A stretch of DNA of 64,000 nt. Origin: Apostichopus japonicus (taxonomy: Eukaryota; Echinodermata; Holothuroidea; Aspidochirotida; Stichopodidae). The translations under genes and the position numbers were made by a program. Of the stretch, positions 23,440 to 35,600 are shown one piece after another. The DNA is taken from assembly GCF_037975245.1 (NCBI RefSeq), contig NC_092576.1:38643111-38707110 (forward strand), written 5' to 3'. Within the stretch, counting starts at the first letter, position 1, and each line of letters starts with the position of its first letter. The notes beneath the pieces are model-generated. The model was not told the DNA's origin. It saw only the letters and a program-made list of their open reading frames with translations, and did not search any database.

Positions 23440-23695
23440 GTTTTACAGATCAGTGGAGCCTGTCACAATTCTCCAACAATCCCGGAGCGTAAGTTGCTGC
23501 AGTCTTTGTAATCCACACAGGGTTTTGCTCAGGTTCCGCACAAGTTCACATTTTCACCTGAGTGGAGTGAGGCCATCAAGATAGGGTGCCTTGCCTAAGG
23601 ACACAATGTAGCCGGGATTTGAACCACTGATTCTTGGATTACGAGATTCAAACCCTAGCTGATTACAAGCAAAGTCAGCAGCTGATATGAATAAT
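23440..23695 (-). mobile_element. tRNA-derived SINE remnant
   Basis: On the minus strand a tRNA-like head carries a good B box (GGTTCAAATCC, in reverse near 23619). It is followed by TTGTGTCCTTAGGCAAGGCA and a conserved central region (GGCCTCACTCCACTCAGG). This arrangement matches the widespread metazoan SINE type with a CCTTGCC-AAGG-CACAA core. It is degenerate and ends near a CTA/GAA-rich simple tract (23330-23420). It is not a functional tRNA gene. Confidence 0.6.
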
Positions 23696-23709
23696 GCATT
23701 TAGACATAC

Positions 23710-23832
23710 CCTTTTTTAATTCAATAAATGATGAAGCATGATCTGTTGCCGCTGATCGTCCTCCGGTTTTGGCCTTGCTCCTGGTCCCAAAAATAAGTGG
23801 TAACATGAGCAATGAGAGGTTGTCCTTCTCCT
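23710..23832 (-). CDS. Middle exon of the SAM-family gene, copy A
   Basis: The exon lies between an acceptor (ttttcacttgcag) and a GTATGT donor. It has 123 bases: two bases, 40 codons and one base (phase 1 in, phase 1 out). It encodes EKDNLSLLMLPLIFGTRSK, then a TGGRSAAT stretch and HASSFIELKK. The exon at 41716 is a clear homologue (EKKSNIGLNLLPCIL, then basic residues, then AMTSFVDLQP). Shared features are an acidic start, a hydrophobic LP core, a Lys/Arg-rich middle and a terminal SF-h-x-L. The exon itself is intact. The gene as a whole looks broken because of its last exon. Confidence 0.65.
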
Positions 23833-24563
23833 CTGCAAGTGAAAACCAAAATGCCAAATTTAGCAAAGCATAAAAACCTCAAAATCAATGGTTGTTGTAA
23901 TATAATAGTCTATCGGGAAGTAAATACCAAATTCAATAGTCATCAGGTTAGAAACAATAGGGTAGGTAAGTAGCTGGGAGACCCCCTCCCATTCAAAGAA
24001 AGATAGTGATCCTGTATTCAATATGGGAAATATACAGAACATACTTAACATCATCAACCTGGTTGTTCCTGAGGTAATATGGTTAAAGGTCATTGTTTGA
24101 CCTCTGCTGACTTAATTTATTGTCATTTGACCTACAGTTTCTATATTATCTACAATAAACACTAAGAAATTACCGTAATATACTGAAGCTACTGTAGATT
24201 GCCACTGTAGCATAATAAAAACGATACACATTGTAAACATAAGCCCAAGATTTCAACCACGGATCACCATAGGCTTATTAAAAGGATAGAAAAGGTTATT
24301 GGAAGTTCGAACTCCACACTTAACCTTAACTAGCCTAGGAGTAGGACTCGCTTTTGTAATTTAGGCTAGGCATATAGTACGTACGTCGGTATACAGGTAT
24401 CCTTTTGTCACTGTGATAGGCTACACTACTGTATAGGCTCTATACGCTAACGTTAGTATTACTACTAGGCCTAGAATAGGAGTACAAAATGTTGATGAAA
24501 ATTGTGTGAAAGAATCGTCCCAGTTTATTCCGATTACTTCAATCCCTTCACTGAAATGATTAC

Positions 24564-24624
24564 CTTTCATAGACTGAATTATGTCGGGAACAAACAACCC
24601 CCAGCTCTTGAGTAGATCTTCCAT
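24564..24624 (-). CDS. First exon of the SAM-family gene, copy A
   Basis: ATG at 24624 opens 20 codons (MEDLLKSWGLFVPDIIQSMK) plus one base, followed by a GTAATC donor (phase 1). The pattern h-x-x-W-x-L-x-x-h-x-x-x-h resembles the first helix of a SAM domain. The first exons at 40059 and 51408 show the same pattern, similar length and the same exit phase. The exon lies 350 bp inside the right end of the element. I did not find an exon for the rest of a SAM domain, so the domain is inferred from this helix and from family memory. Confidence 0.6.
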
Positions 24625-24989
24625 TTCGACTTTTGAGGCTGTCAACTCGACGGAATATGTAACCCTTCGTCGTGCACGCGCGCTCAAGCACACTTTGCAT
24701 TCAAAGTTGCCCAACGTTGGTAAACGTCGCCAAGATAAAGCCGAATGCTTGCCCAGCGTATGGTATAAAGAACCGAAATTTCGCCCAACATACGATTACG
24801 ATGACAGAAAAGACCAACATGTGGACAAATATGAGCACGGAGTTTACCAACTCGATGGGTAAACAAACTAATCTGCGATTCGATCATTTTTATATATAAG
24901 TTGGGCACTATTTGACCAACACAGTTGAAAGGGTACTTGCCCAACATTTGTTTTACCCAGTGTTTTAACAGTGTAGACAGTGTTGCGCG

Positions 24990-25075
24990 GGAACGAGTTA
25001 TTAGCTACGGGGGGGGGGGGCGAGGCCCCCATGAAAACGGCTGCTCCCCACTGCCCCCCCCCACTGGGAATGGGG
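24990..25075. other. G-run/C-run palindromic segment
   Basis: A 12-base G-run near 25009 is followed by gcgaggccccc and by a C-run near 25053. This resembles the G/C-rich ends of the mobile elements at 5281 and 28639. No full element could be bounded. Confidence 0.4.
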
Positions 25076-27949
25076 TAATAAAATGTTGTAAAAAAAACTC
25101 ATCAGTGCGATTCACTAATATTTTTTGTTCAATAATTTGGGAAATAGAGTTACACTATTTTCTCGTCTGCATCTGGCAGAATAAGAATAATACAATATCT
25201 GTAGTAATCATGAGAATGGTCACACAGCATGGCATGGCAATGGTCGATGCCACGATTGCGACCATACACTACGAACCTTGTTGTGCTGCGCGATATCGAT
25301 ATCTGCTGAAAATATGTTCAGTGCTTCCACCTAGCGCAACAATCTATCAAAAGATTGGCTCCGTTTGTACTGAGCCGAGGTATCAGGTATTCATATATTG
25401 CCTCGAGTCAAATGAATATATGTCATTGAATATTCACAAAACAACTTTTTTTTATGGCCACGAAACTTTCGAAACATGATTTTCCACTACTGGTAGAGAT
25501 ACAAAATATTGGGAATTCTGAAATTCCTGCAAACATGCGGCTGTGCCTGTTCACTATTCACTACTGTATCGCCTAAAAAGTGATGAGTGGAAATTGTTTC
25601 TCCAGGACCGTATCGTATCGTGGGTATCGAGTGCGTCTGATATACGAACGTACGCATCACCCGCATAAAACTGGTGTTCCATCCGATGACTGAGCTGTAG
25701 ATTACAATACGTAGGTAAGTATTTCCTGTCACAAGCCATCGCGGCTTCCCTCGTGCGGTCGTGCCGTAGACTAGTTGAAGTTCCTTTGTACTCTTCAGCC
25801 TAACGTGTAACGTCAAGGCCCTAATTGTAGCCTAGGCTTAACGCTAGGCCTAAAGTATAAGTAAACATGGTATTTTTGATTGAACACTGCAGTGTCTGCA
25901 CAGGTCAATATTCTGTTGATTCCCAGTCCGTTGCAGTCAGCCTAACTGAGCAATTGCAGAATACGATGCCCCATCTCTAGGCCCTACTTGCTACTTATTG
26001 GACACTCGGGGCTTGTGTAGTCGAATTCACTTCAATTGCTTCGATGTATGAATTGTTTAAGTGGGGGCGGAGGAGGCGTCACCGTGACTCCGACTTCAGG
26101 TAGATAGTGCCCTTATTTTGAGAACGACATAGTCTAGTCATGAATGGGATATGGATGGATATGAGTGGATACGGAGTCGCGGAGATGGCGTCACCGTGAA
26201 TCTGACTCTAGGAAATTAGGCTAGTGTCCTCATTTTGAGAATGACAGGTTCATGAATGGAATATTAATTGTTTGAGTGGAGTCCAACTCCAGGCAGTTAG
26301 GACTAGGAGAGACCGGAAAAGGGGAAAGTGAATGCGATTGTACCAGCCTCAGTTAGGCCAGGTGCAGTTTTAAAGGCAATTCATGGATTCGGTGTTACGT
26401 CAGTGCGTGTACGCAGAGAGGCCTAACGTTATTTGCCACACACTGAAGAGCTTACCCTAGACTTTTACGATCGGGGCGCGCGTGTTGCAAATTCTCAACA
26501 TGTTCGAAGAATGTCCATAGAATAATTCCAGTATATATACCAGCTGCAAGAAAACGATGCATAAAACTGGTTGGAAAGTTTGATTTAGGATGTGACGAAT
26601 GAAAGTCCCATTGACTTTGTACAGGGCTCAGCTGATTTTACCACCCAGTGACGTAGTTGCGTGATATTTCGCTATTGTGACGTATGAAGTTAGCGCCTCT
26701 CTCGGATTCATGAATAGCCTATATGTTCTTTCATTGGATGGGGGAGGGATGTGAGTCATGTGACCATCGAAGCAGATCGCCCTAGGCTAGACCGGAATTT
26801 TTCGAATATTAGGACCCACAGATCATCGGAGAAGGCCTTTATTAGCTGTAAAAGTAAACAGCATAAAATACTATCTTATTTGGAGCATTCCAATCAATTT
26901 CCGAATACTCTGCAACCCTTCAAACATTGCATCGTTCTCAATAGAGCGACATCACATGCTTGGACACACTTTACAGTGTGTTTTATGTTTACATCAGATG
27001 TTGCGGGGTATTCAGCAATTGCAATTTAAAATGAATCGGCTATAAGTCTAGGTAAAAAAAAAATGATCAGGTTCTATTTTTTATCAAGCTTTTGTCAAAT
27101 GATAACAGAGGTTGTTTATGCAAATACCACAATATGTATAGTAGTATCGCTAGTGGATCGTTATGGGGAGTGAACTGAATCAGTGTGAAATGAGTGAACT
27201 GAAATGAACAAAAATAAATCAGTTTTTGTGCCGTAACACGTAGGCTTCTGTGGACGCGCGCTTTGAACTGTGTGTGAACATTGCTCGATTCAGAAACTTC
27301 CACGAACCAAAATGGTTCTATGCAGGATGTGTAAATGCAAGTTATTGTTCATTTGCTGGTATTTTGAGGACCACGGCATAGTTTAGAAATTTGAACATAG
27401 TGTTTTTGAAGCTGGCAAAACTATTTGTCAAATAAATTAGCAAAAAGGACAGGAAATTGTTATCGCAATGTTTTATCAACGATATGCACTTCGAAAGTGA
27501 TCACTTTGTCGTGTGTGTGTGTGTGTCACGTTTTCTTGTTAGCAGGATTACTCTCGAACCAGGAGGCGAATTGCGACGAGATTTTGTGTGTAGCAGCGGG
27601 GTTAGGTGTACATGAACTGATTAGATTTTGGGCACAAAAGACTTTCATTGAGTTATTTAATTAGCATATTTTTTTGTAATTGATTGTTTCAGCTTGTGAG
27701 CAGGATTACGCAGGAACCGTATGAGCTATGATGATTTAGCTTAGCATATAGGTACAGGATAACGAGTACTTGAACTGATTAGATTTCCGGCCTAAAATAT
27801 GCTAATTAATCAGTCCGACTAGGGCTGAGGTGTCGGGATCATAATCACCTGCAGCCAGGCGTTATCTGTAGCATATGCCCCCAACTTTCTTTCTCCTATA
27901 AAAAACATAGGTGAATTTCACTCCATGGGAGTGATAACTGAGCACATTC
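25076..27949. other. Part of the NLR intron, no gene found
   Basis: I see no supported exon. A twofold degenerate tandem repeat of about 110 bp (gcgtcaccgtga, ttattttgaga-gaca, catgaatgg) lies at about 26060-26280. A short GT tract lies at 27513-27527. The segment 25590-26520 is richer in CpG than its surroundings, without a clear coding frame. Confidence 0.35.
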
Positions 27950-28124
27950 CGGTATAAGAGTGAATTTCCACTCCATTGGAGTAAATCTTAACTCCTAATA
28001 GAGTTATATTCACTCATATTAGGAGTGAGGGTTAACTCCAATAGAGTTAAATTTCACTCTTAATTTGAAGTGCGCCGAGTGATCACTCCAATGGAATGAA
28101 ATCCACTCATTTGTTTTTAGAGTG
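27950..28124. mobile_element. Terminus of another CACTCTAAAAA-type element
   Basis: The reverse complement of the right edge reads CACTCTAAAAACAAATGAG, the same start as the end at 44638. Inside it the palindromic words ACTCCATTGGAGT, ACTCCTAATAGAGTT and ACTCCAATAGAGTT recur over 170 bp. The other end was not found, so length and content are unknown. AT rather than TA follows the end. Confidence 0.5.
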
Positions 28125-28559
28125 ATGCTAGATATATGAAGAAGACATTTACATACCAATACATGTTATCGGTCATCGATTGGCACAAAAACCCAGATTA
28201 TGATGACAGCTGCCTCAAGAAACCCAATAATTGGCCTAATTAGCACCGAGCCACCAATGTGGACCATTACCGAAATATCGATGCGTGTTAGTCTTCCATC
28301 CCCTTCCTCTAATGCTATTTAAGTCCACATGTAGGCATATCCTGCAAACCTACCGGTAGCCCACAGGGGTTTGAGTTGGAAGAAAGGCCTTGACAGCTTG
28401 AAACGACAAATGATGCCAACTTCCCTCAGTTAAAAGTCTGGCTGAGTTGGCAAGGCCAGTCAGCATGAAAGAGAAAAAAACTTTTTTTGCATTTCTGTCA
28501 CCAAAGTTGCACATCTTTTTGGTTGCTATTTTGCCTCACAGGTGCCATCTCCTGCGATC

Positions 28560-28706
28560 TGGGGGGTGCTGAAATCTCAAAGTTTCTCTGTACGCTCCGC
28601 GCCAACCAAGGTGGCGCTCTGCTTAGATAGTAACCTCCGCCCCCCCCCCCACAAGAAAGAACACCCCCCATGGCCCCTACTCAAAAAATTCTAGCTACGC
28701 CACTGA
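28560..28706. mobile_element. Fragment of a DNA transposon with a CAGTGGCGTAGCTAG end
   Basis: The right edge in reverse complement begins CAGTGGCGTAGCTAGAATTT and is preceded inward by a C-run. CAGTGGCG ends are typical of hAT-like MITEs in marine invertebrates (from memory). The partner end was not identified. Confidence 0.4.
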
Positions 28707-29492
28707 ACGAGTACATATTTAGAGTACGTAGTACAATGGAAATTTAAAAAAAAATATGATCAAGAGAATTGGAATGGAGTCATGTACTGGGTTAAATATA
28801 AAAACAACAGCTTGATAGCCATAGATGTCAAAGAAAGTGGGAGTTTCTAAATTGGCATAGAGCAGTAACGAATGATGATGAAACAGTGTTTATGTAAATT
28901 AGACGAATGACTCTTTTCTGTTAGACGAATAAAGGTTAACTCTAACTGTGTTATTAGAGGCCTATCAATTTTCGAGGCATATCATCAGTATATTTTATTC
29001 GTTTTGTTTTCTTGGAGAATATAACAAAGTGCGAGTTAATTACACAATTACTGAGACGAAAGAAACAACCTTGCATAGATATCTGAATCAGGCAAATGGA
29101 TTACCAATGAATTGAATTGGACGGGTAACATGTAATTCAGTCATAAATTACTTATGGTGAAATAGCAAGCAGATTGAATTATATAACATATATGAGCCGT
29201 AATTGCAATTGTACTGTCATGATGCTTAAAGCTTCAAAAGTGACGAATTGTAAACAACCTATATAATATATTACAAATCATGATAACATTCTATTTATAT
29301 TTATACTACATTATATTGCAATGGTAATCCGTATAAGGGAAATAATTACTACTTTATTATGGTGGGCTTTGTAGTTAGATTGTATCTGATATCATAGAAC
29401 TGAGGTATATAAGGAAGTTCGTAAAGAATTAAAGAAAAAGACAATGATAAATCATATAATAGTAACGAATGTGTATACTCGATAATACTTAC

Positions 29493-31009
29493 GTCATGAC
29501 TTGACGCTATCTGTAGCAGCTGTACGGTAGACCTCTGTAGTAACTTGCTGTCTTCTTTACTGATGTTAACCCTCTTAGAACAGAGCTCTGTAACAGTCTT
29601 CCTGATCTCCTCAATGTCTCCATTTTGTTCCAAGATGCAGAGGATTGCAAACTTATCACAATCCTTTTTCTTCTTCAAATATTCGATGATATTACGAGCA
29701 GCTTTACGACTTAGTCCACATGCGAATCGAAATACATACTGAAGGTCAAATGGATCCATCTTACCTACAATCTGTTCTAGTTCAAACGCATTGTTTGCAT
29801 TTGCAGTGACAATCGCCAACCTAAACGACGCAAACCATTCACAGAATATTTTATGGTAGAATCTTACTTCAGTATTGGTCTTGATGTCCCCGCTAGAAGT
29901 TTCTCTCTTTGAATCTTCAAGTATCTCCTCCTCTACTAAAATACCCACACGGAGATACATATCATAAAACTGCTTACCAAGTCTCTTACAGAGTTGTTTC
30001 TTATTCCATGTAATCTGCTGGTTTTCTTTGTTTAGACCCTCAAATGCTACTTTGTCCAGTTCCATGTGATTATTTTCATATTCGACAGAGTAGCTAACTA
30101 CATTGTGGTCAGATGCCTTGTTTCTAGTGTGACTATGGAAACATTTTAACATGTATACGAACAAGTCTGTTACCGACTTAAATTTCCGAAAGTCGTCTCG
30201 TTCATGAGTCATGTGAGCGAACGTAACAAAGAACAGAGGTACTTGACAAATGTCATCAAGGATTGGGTTTTCTCGCAATCCTCGCTTGATTTTATCAACA
30301 GCATTTTCGTTATTTTCACCTGTAATAGCCTTGCGAATATACTGGTCACGTGCTGTTTCGTCAAACCCAATTAATTTCAGTCGTTTCGGTGATGACCTTT
30401 CGAAGTCTGTTGGTATAAACCTAGTTGTCAAAGTTACATCAAATGTTTCAAACAATTTGGATTGAATGATGCGCCAGATATCACTTCGATTACTTTTGTC
30501 TCTATTTGGATATTCGTCAAAGCCGTCCAGAATTAGTTTTACTGTAGTGCATCGTTGCAAAATATCTTTGATGTCTTTGGAATTCAAGTGGAACTCACTC
30601 GGCAATAATATAACTTTGATAGCTTTATAGATTGATCTAACATTACCCAACTGTCTAAGTTTCAGAAGAATTAATACATCCGCTGCCGAGACAGGAGAAT
30701 CCTTGACACCATTACACCAGTCATACGCTAGCTGGAGGGTCAGAGTTGACTTACCATATCCAGCTTCACCCTTCACGATACGCCTTTTATATAACCCTGG
30801 ACTTGAATCAGTGAAAATGTCTTTATACGAGCTCAAACGTTCTTTCTGTGAGTTTTCGGACTGAGTTTCTAGGACGTGTTCGATACCTCCCTCAACAAAA
30901 ACCTGATCTATACAATAGAGTCTGTCCTTTATGTAGGGAATTGGCTGTAATGCGTCATACTGCTTCTTGTAAACAGTCTTCAGAGAATCTAGAAGTATGC
31001 ACTTCTTTT
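29493..31009 (-). CDS. NLR gene, exon 2: NACHT domain
   Basis: The exon lies between an acceptor (tattttcttaccag) and a GTAAGT donor. It has two bases plus 505 codons, with no internal stop. Joined to exon 1 it starts at residue 31. Residues about 40-75 carry the pre-NACHT signature LKTVYKKQYDALQPIP and VFVEGGIE. Walker A is GEAGYGKST at about 111-119. Walker B is LILDGFDE at about 189-196, with the DGxDE form typical of NACHT. TLTTR at about 223-227 fits sensor 1. The following helical part (FYHKIFCEWFASFRLA, DLQYVFRFACGLS) is the usual winged-helix and helical region. It is a signal-transducing NTPase sensor of the cytoplasm. It ends in phase 0 and continues at 15309. The open frame running past the donor to 29349 is intron. 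Confidence 0.93.
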
Positions 31010-32211
31010 CTGGTAAGAAAATATGGAATAATTAATGTAGTCAAAACAAACGAGTAAACGTAATGCTGAGAAACGTCTGAAGGTGTTCATAGCATATATA
31101 CATTGTGTGTGTGTTATATAAACAGCAACATTTGCAGCAAAATCAATAATATATTGTTACTATACTTATAGTGCATCTAGATGTTACTTAATTTTAAGTC
31201 TTTTGGTCACTCTCATAGGATAATTAATACTCTTAGCCCAGTGAACTGTTCATAACAAAACGTTGCGATTGTTTATACGCTATTTAGATTCCTGGGTGAG
31301 ATATGTCATCAGTATGCTAGACGTTATTTCTTTCACTAACATCTCAGTGCATTTCAATATCAGATAAGATATGTTTCATTGCTTTGTTTTACTTTAGGTC
31401 AGGTTACAACATATACTTTATTTAAATACTTGTGTGATGCATTCAGTTATCATAGACCAAAGACATACCGATGACTCATATGTTTGGCTTTACTGAGTAG
31501 TTGTAATAACTCAATGAAGCTTGAATATTTTATTTTTCTTCTAATGACACGTATTTAGCAATCAAGGGTTTTTATTTTCAATTGTCTTCAAACGACTTCA
31601 TTAATGTCACTCACAAAAGCTGTAAGTGTTTCCAATTTATGTAATTATACCAAAACGTAAGAAGGAGGGGTTTGGGATGGAGGACTAATGTCGGTAAGAA
31701 CATCATTCGTTTCGTATGTCTTTTATATGTTCCGATGTTTCTGTCCCTTCATGTTATTTTCAACTTGGACCAATATCTTACCAAAGGGAAGCAGTTCATA
31801 TAAGCTAAATGAGATTCAAGCCAAGACACTACCATTAGGCTATGTGACATAGAAAGCTGTCAAGAGAAACTTTCAAGAAACATATAATCCATTTTAAGAG
31901 ATAACTCAACATCAATGTGTTTTTTTTCTAGAGAAATAAACGGATTCAGATTATATTGGCATTGGTATTACAAATGTTTAAAGTGACAGCTCTCAAGGAT
32001 GACAATGTAACCAAACATGCTGATTGAGTCTGTGTCTTCAATGTTACATTGAATTTGTCTCAACTGTAAGAACAGCAATGACAGTAGTTATATTGGTAAT
32101 TCGGAATGAGGTGTTTGTTAGAGTAATTGCACTTTTCCATCCATGTTGTTTTGCCCCGTTGTACAATGCGCATGGTAAAGAATATGATAATATATTGAAT
32201 GTGTTACTTAC
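31010..32211 (-). other. Intron 1 of the NLR gene
   Basis: The intron lies between GTAAGT at 32211 and the acceptor at 31011. I looked for a DEATH or CARD exon and saw none. Exon 1 and exon 2 are phase-compatible without one. Confidence 0.6.
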
Positions 32212-32302
32212 CTGCTAAAGTGAGTGCTGACTGTGAGGCTGACGCCGTTCCTTTGTGAGTGAGATGTTTCTTTCTCCGCACGGCTTTCTTTTTACCTGGC
32301 AT
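32212..32302 (-). CDS. NLR gene, exon 1: basic N-terminus
   Basis: ATG at 32302 opens 30 codons plus one base, ending at a GTAAGT donor (phase 1). The next exon supplies the two bases that complete Glu31. The peptide starts MPGKKKAVRRKKHLTHKG and ends SQSALTLA. It is strongly basic at residues 4-13, like a nuclear-localisation or nucleic-acid-binding tail, and has no DEATH or CARD fold. Many echinoderm NLRs carry a DEATH domain before NACHT, so this member is short at its N-terminus unless an upstream exon exists. The start was chosen because it is the only ATG in frame before the donor in this exon. Confidence 0.8.
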
Positions 32303-32620
32303 TTCCAGAGACTTTAAACAAGGTCATTGACTATCAATTTGTGGTTGAGGTTAATTATGAGACATTCATTGTCGATATCCTTGTCCCCATCGATACCCAG
32401 ACTTTGGCTGGTAATTTCATGCGATAGCTATTAAAAAACCTTCGCGTTTATAGAGAACGGGTAAATCAGGTGTAGTCATTATCGTCATATTACCTGATAA
32501 ATGTTCATGTCCTATCGTGATTGGCAGGTATTCAAATACGCGTTCTCTAGACAGATAGCAGGGGGATAAATAGGGAAATGTGAGCTTACTCTACTAACGT
32601 TGTAAGAAAACCTTGACTTA
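32303..32620 (-). promoter_or_regulatory. Upstream region of the NLR gene with nested inverted repeats
   Basis: TAGAGAACGGG (32451-32461) pairs with CGCGTTCTCTA (32539-32549) with one mismatch. Inside it ATCAGGT (32465-32471) pairs with ACCTGAT (32492-32498). On the minus strand CTATTTATCC near 32560-32575 could serve as a TATA-like element. No transcription start can be fixed from sequence. Confidence 0.25.
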
Positions 32621-35600
32621 CTTTGTATTTATTTATTAAAGGTCATGTGAAGTCTTTGTAAACTGTTGACATGTGATTTTAAGTAATCTAAAATTGTAAT
32701 TCTTAGACCAATTTGTATTGCTAAAATTCCTTACCACAGTCTTATCTTGTGTCTATGCTAACAAAAGGTGTGTAAGTAGCAGCGTGTTTTGTAAACGTTG
32801 ATGAAAATTACGTTAAATAATTTACACAAGACCCTACCTCCTTAAAGTGACGTTTTTTAATTAGATCATGTATCATTAAGTAGGTGCACTTGATGCAAAT
32901 GTACGTGACTTTATATTACCACCATATCTTAAATAAACATTCGCAGTTAATCGTAGAATGACATAATGCAGTTCACTATACACGTGATTAAAAGGAAAGT
33001 AATAGGGGAAGATAATTTTAAAACGAGAGGGTATGTCCTGGGGATCGTTAAGCTGATGTGCATTTGTGGCATATTAAGCCTATACATAGGACATTCTATT
33101 AGTAGGTTTACCTCAGCAAGGTTTTAGTGATAGTTACTTTCATTTTCTTCGCGGGAGTAAAACCGAGGAAGATGCAAACCCCTTAAGCCATATTGATATG
33201 GGTCTAGTTACACACGCGCTCATTCTTTAGTGAATGGTGCTGTAGTATATAATACAAGTTTTGACGTGAATTGCAGATGTTGTATGTGTGTATCAGTATA
33301 GCATTCCTTGCTTCTATCATATGACTTCAACAAGGATATATATTCGATCATATATTTACGATAATTATAGTGTATATAATTATCATTCCACAAACCGTAT
33401 CATTCGAATGTTTTATTTTCGTACCTGGCACCCCTGTGCTAAAGGAGCAGTGGTCCATGTTCTCCATGATTCTAAGCATGAACTACAGTGTACCGCGTTT
33501 ATTTCATAAGTTGGTTGTTCACTTTTTGTGTTTAAACAGGGATCGATCATATGGTGTTGTGGGAGTTTTAAAATATACGGGAACTGACATTTAGTGCGTG
33601 CCCCCTTGTATTACAAACGGAGTATTGATAAGGGCCTTCTTATGTGATATCGGATATATCTTAACCCATATGTTATTCTGAGCCTTAGACTCCTACGTGT
33701 AAGTTTAGTGCTTTAGAATACCAGCTGGCAGATATGTCCAGGGTGCTTTTGTTAACCCGATATTGTTTCTGACCTTTTTTTGAAAGTTTTATGACATATA
33801 TATATTTAGATAAATTTGTTTTTCATATTTGAGTTTTAGTTTCAGTAAGATTGGAGCTGGGGCGGCTAACGCAGCATACAACACCGATAAACACAGACAA
33901 TCATTTAACATGGTGGTCTACTTTTTAAGCCTTTGAGAAGATATTTGAGAAACCCCAATAATCCGGGTCCAGCTAGTGTATGGTATGTTATTTGCGGTGA
34001 TTTATAGTCTCTTTGAAGTGTGTATCAAGTGGGAAGCATACACTTAAGGTCATAAATCATAAAACATTGAAACAGAAAACGTAGCAAAACTCACGTTTTT
34101 AGAGTTGAAAAAAAAGGACTACGGTTAAATGATGGGCTATTAGGAAAAACAAAAAAGTCTGACACTATACAGTTCCAATATAATAAAGATATAACAAATC
34201 ATCCTAACGATTAACAGAGTTACAGCGTTTGCGAAAACAACTATCAACTATATTGTTTGATAAAATTGGAATCAGAAAGTTCATATGTACTTTCGGGCGT
34301 CTGGTCGATATATTATTTATTCTTCATATTTGTATCATGAAGATAAAGAGATCTTGAAGATTGTTTATCATAATTTGCGACGAAACTAACAAGTCACTAT
34401 ATGTCTAAATGCACGTTCAAATTCAATACGATTAGCTAACAAAGTAAAATACGGATCTGTATTATTTAAATATGCAATTTGTGAAGCTGCTAAAGAAACT
34501 AGCTATTTGAAGTTTGAGTCTTTTAATTTAACGTATAAAAATGTTTTAAAAAATGTTATATCGCAATGGATAATCAGTTGATATATATTTTGGAACATCG
34601 GAATATTGACAATTCCAGATGTACTGTGCTTCACAAAAAATAAATCATGATTTACTGTTTAAAGTAACGTACAACGTCAACATTTGAGAGAAGATTCAAC
34701 AAACTCAAAAGTAATGCAGCGTATAAAGAATACATGTCCTAAAAAAATGAATAAAGATATAAAGTAACATTGTGTTACCTATGTTGATATTTTTATGTTA
34801 TTACTTTTGTATTTAATTATCGATTAAAAACATTACCTTTTCAATGTAGGGAATTATTATTTTTTTGACATGTAATGCTGTAGTCCGAGTAACAAGTACT
34901 TCTCAGAGCTCGAGGTCCAAGTAATGTTGTTAGGTGAGTACTGGGTATCAGTGTCCAAGAACCACATATTATAATCCGAGTACGAGTACTTTTTAACTGG
35001 CATTTTAGTTACTAAATTCACAAGAGAGTCATGTTTATAACTTCTCTCATGTGATCATTGAAAGTAACGACATGTTGTTGACTCAGATATGAGATTTGTG
35101 TTGAACACAACAACATTTCTTCATTTAAAAAATCACGACTGGAATTGGCTCTTTAATTTGGGCCATGGTGGTAAGGATCAACAGTTACTACAACCTTACA
35201 ACACATATCGATACCTGTATCTTTTACGTGGTGTTTTAATTATTCATACATATACCTACTTGTTCCTGTTATTCATTAAAAAAAATGAGGTAAACTGCTA
35301 AATATTCTATCTCTATTACATATTATACTGTGTTCAGATATTCTTATATAAGAGATTTTAAGAGTAAATTCATATGCAGCTAAGGGCGAAAATAATAATA
35401 TGAACCTTTTTCAAATAACGATTTAAGAGTATTTATTAACACAACCGTGCGCTGATACCTAATATAACACCTAGGTAATACTCTAAATATGCCTCAGAAT
35501 GCACCATTTGATGGCTATATATGATTTTTGTTTTTTTTTTCTAGATGAGGATCACTAAACCCTCGAGATTCTTGTCGGCTTCAACGACCTAATTTGCTAC

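Larger units (their letters stand above)
19819..24973. mobile_element. 5.2-kb gene-carrying DNA element (copy A)
   Basis: CACTGTTAAAA at 19819 is matched exactly by the reverse complement of 24963-24973. Both ends touch TA (19817-19818 and 24974-24975), consistent with a TA target duplication. Similarity continues inward as TGGG-AAAA. The left subterminal region and the right one (about 24700-24960) share the words TTGGGCAA, CCCAAC and CCAACGTTGG. Inside, on the minus strand, are a SAM-like first exon 350 bp from the right end, a middle exon and a C-terminal exon of a gene family seen twice more in this window. The element lies in the intron between NLR exons 2 and 3, in the same orientation. 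Confidence 0.7.

Noticed and set aside
23605-23690. tRNA gene
   Set aside because: The B box belongs to a SINE head. The cloverleaf is not preserved and the sequence runs on into the SINE body.
24581-25479. Plus-strand frames of 75-184 codons around the right end of copy A
   Set aside because: They overlap the minus-strand first exon, the subterminal repeats and G/C runs. No acceptor or donor supports them.
25554-25739. 61-codon minus-strand frame from an ATG
   Set aside because: It reads fairly evenly but has no splice sites, homologue or neighbour support that I can see.
29349-29492. Extension of the NACHT frame to 29349
   Set aside because: A strong GTAAGT donor at 29492 and phase match to the exon at 15309 place this part in the intron.
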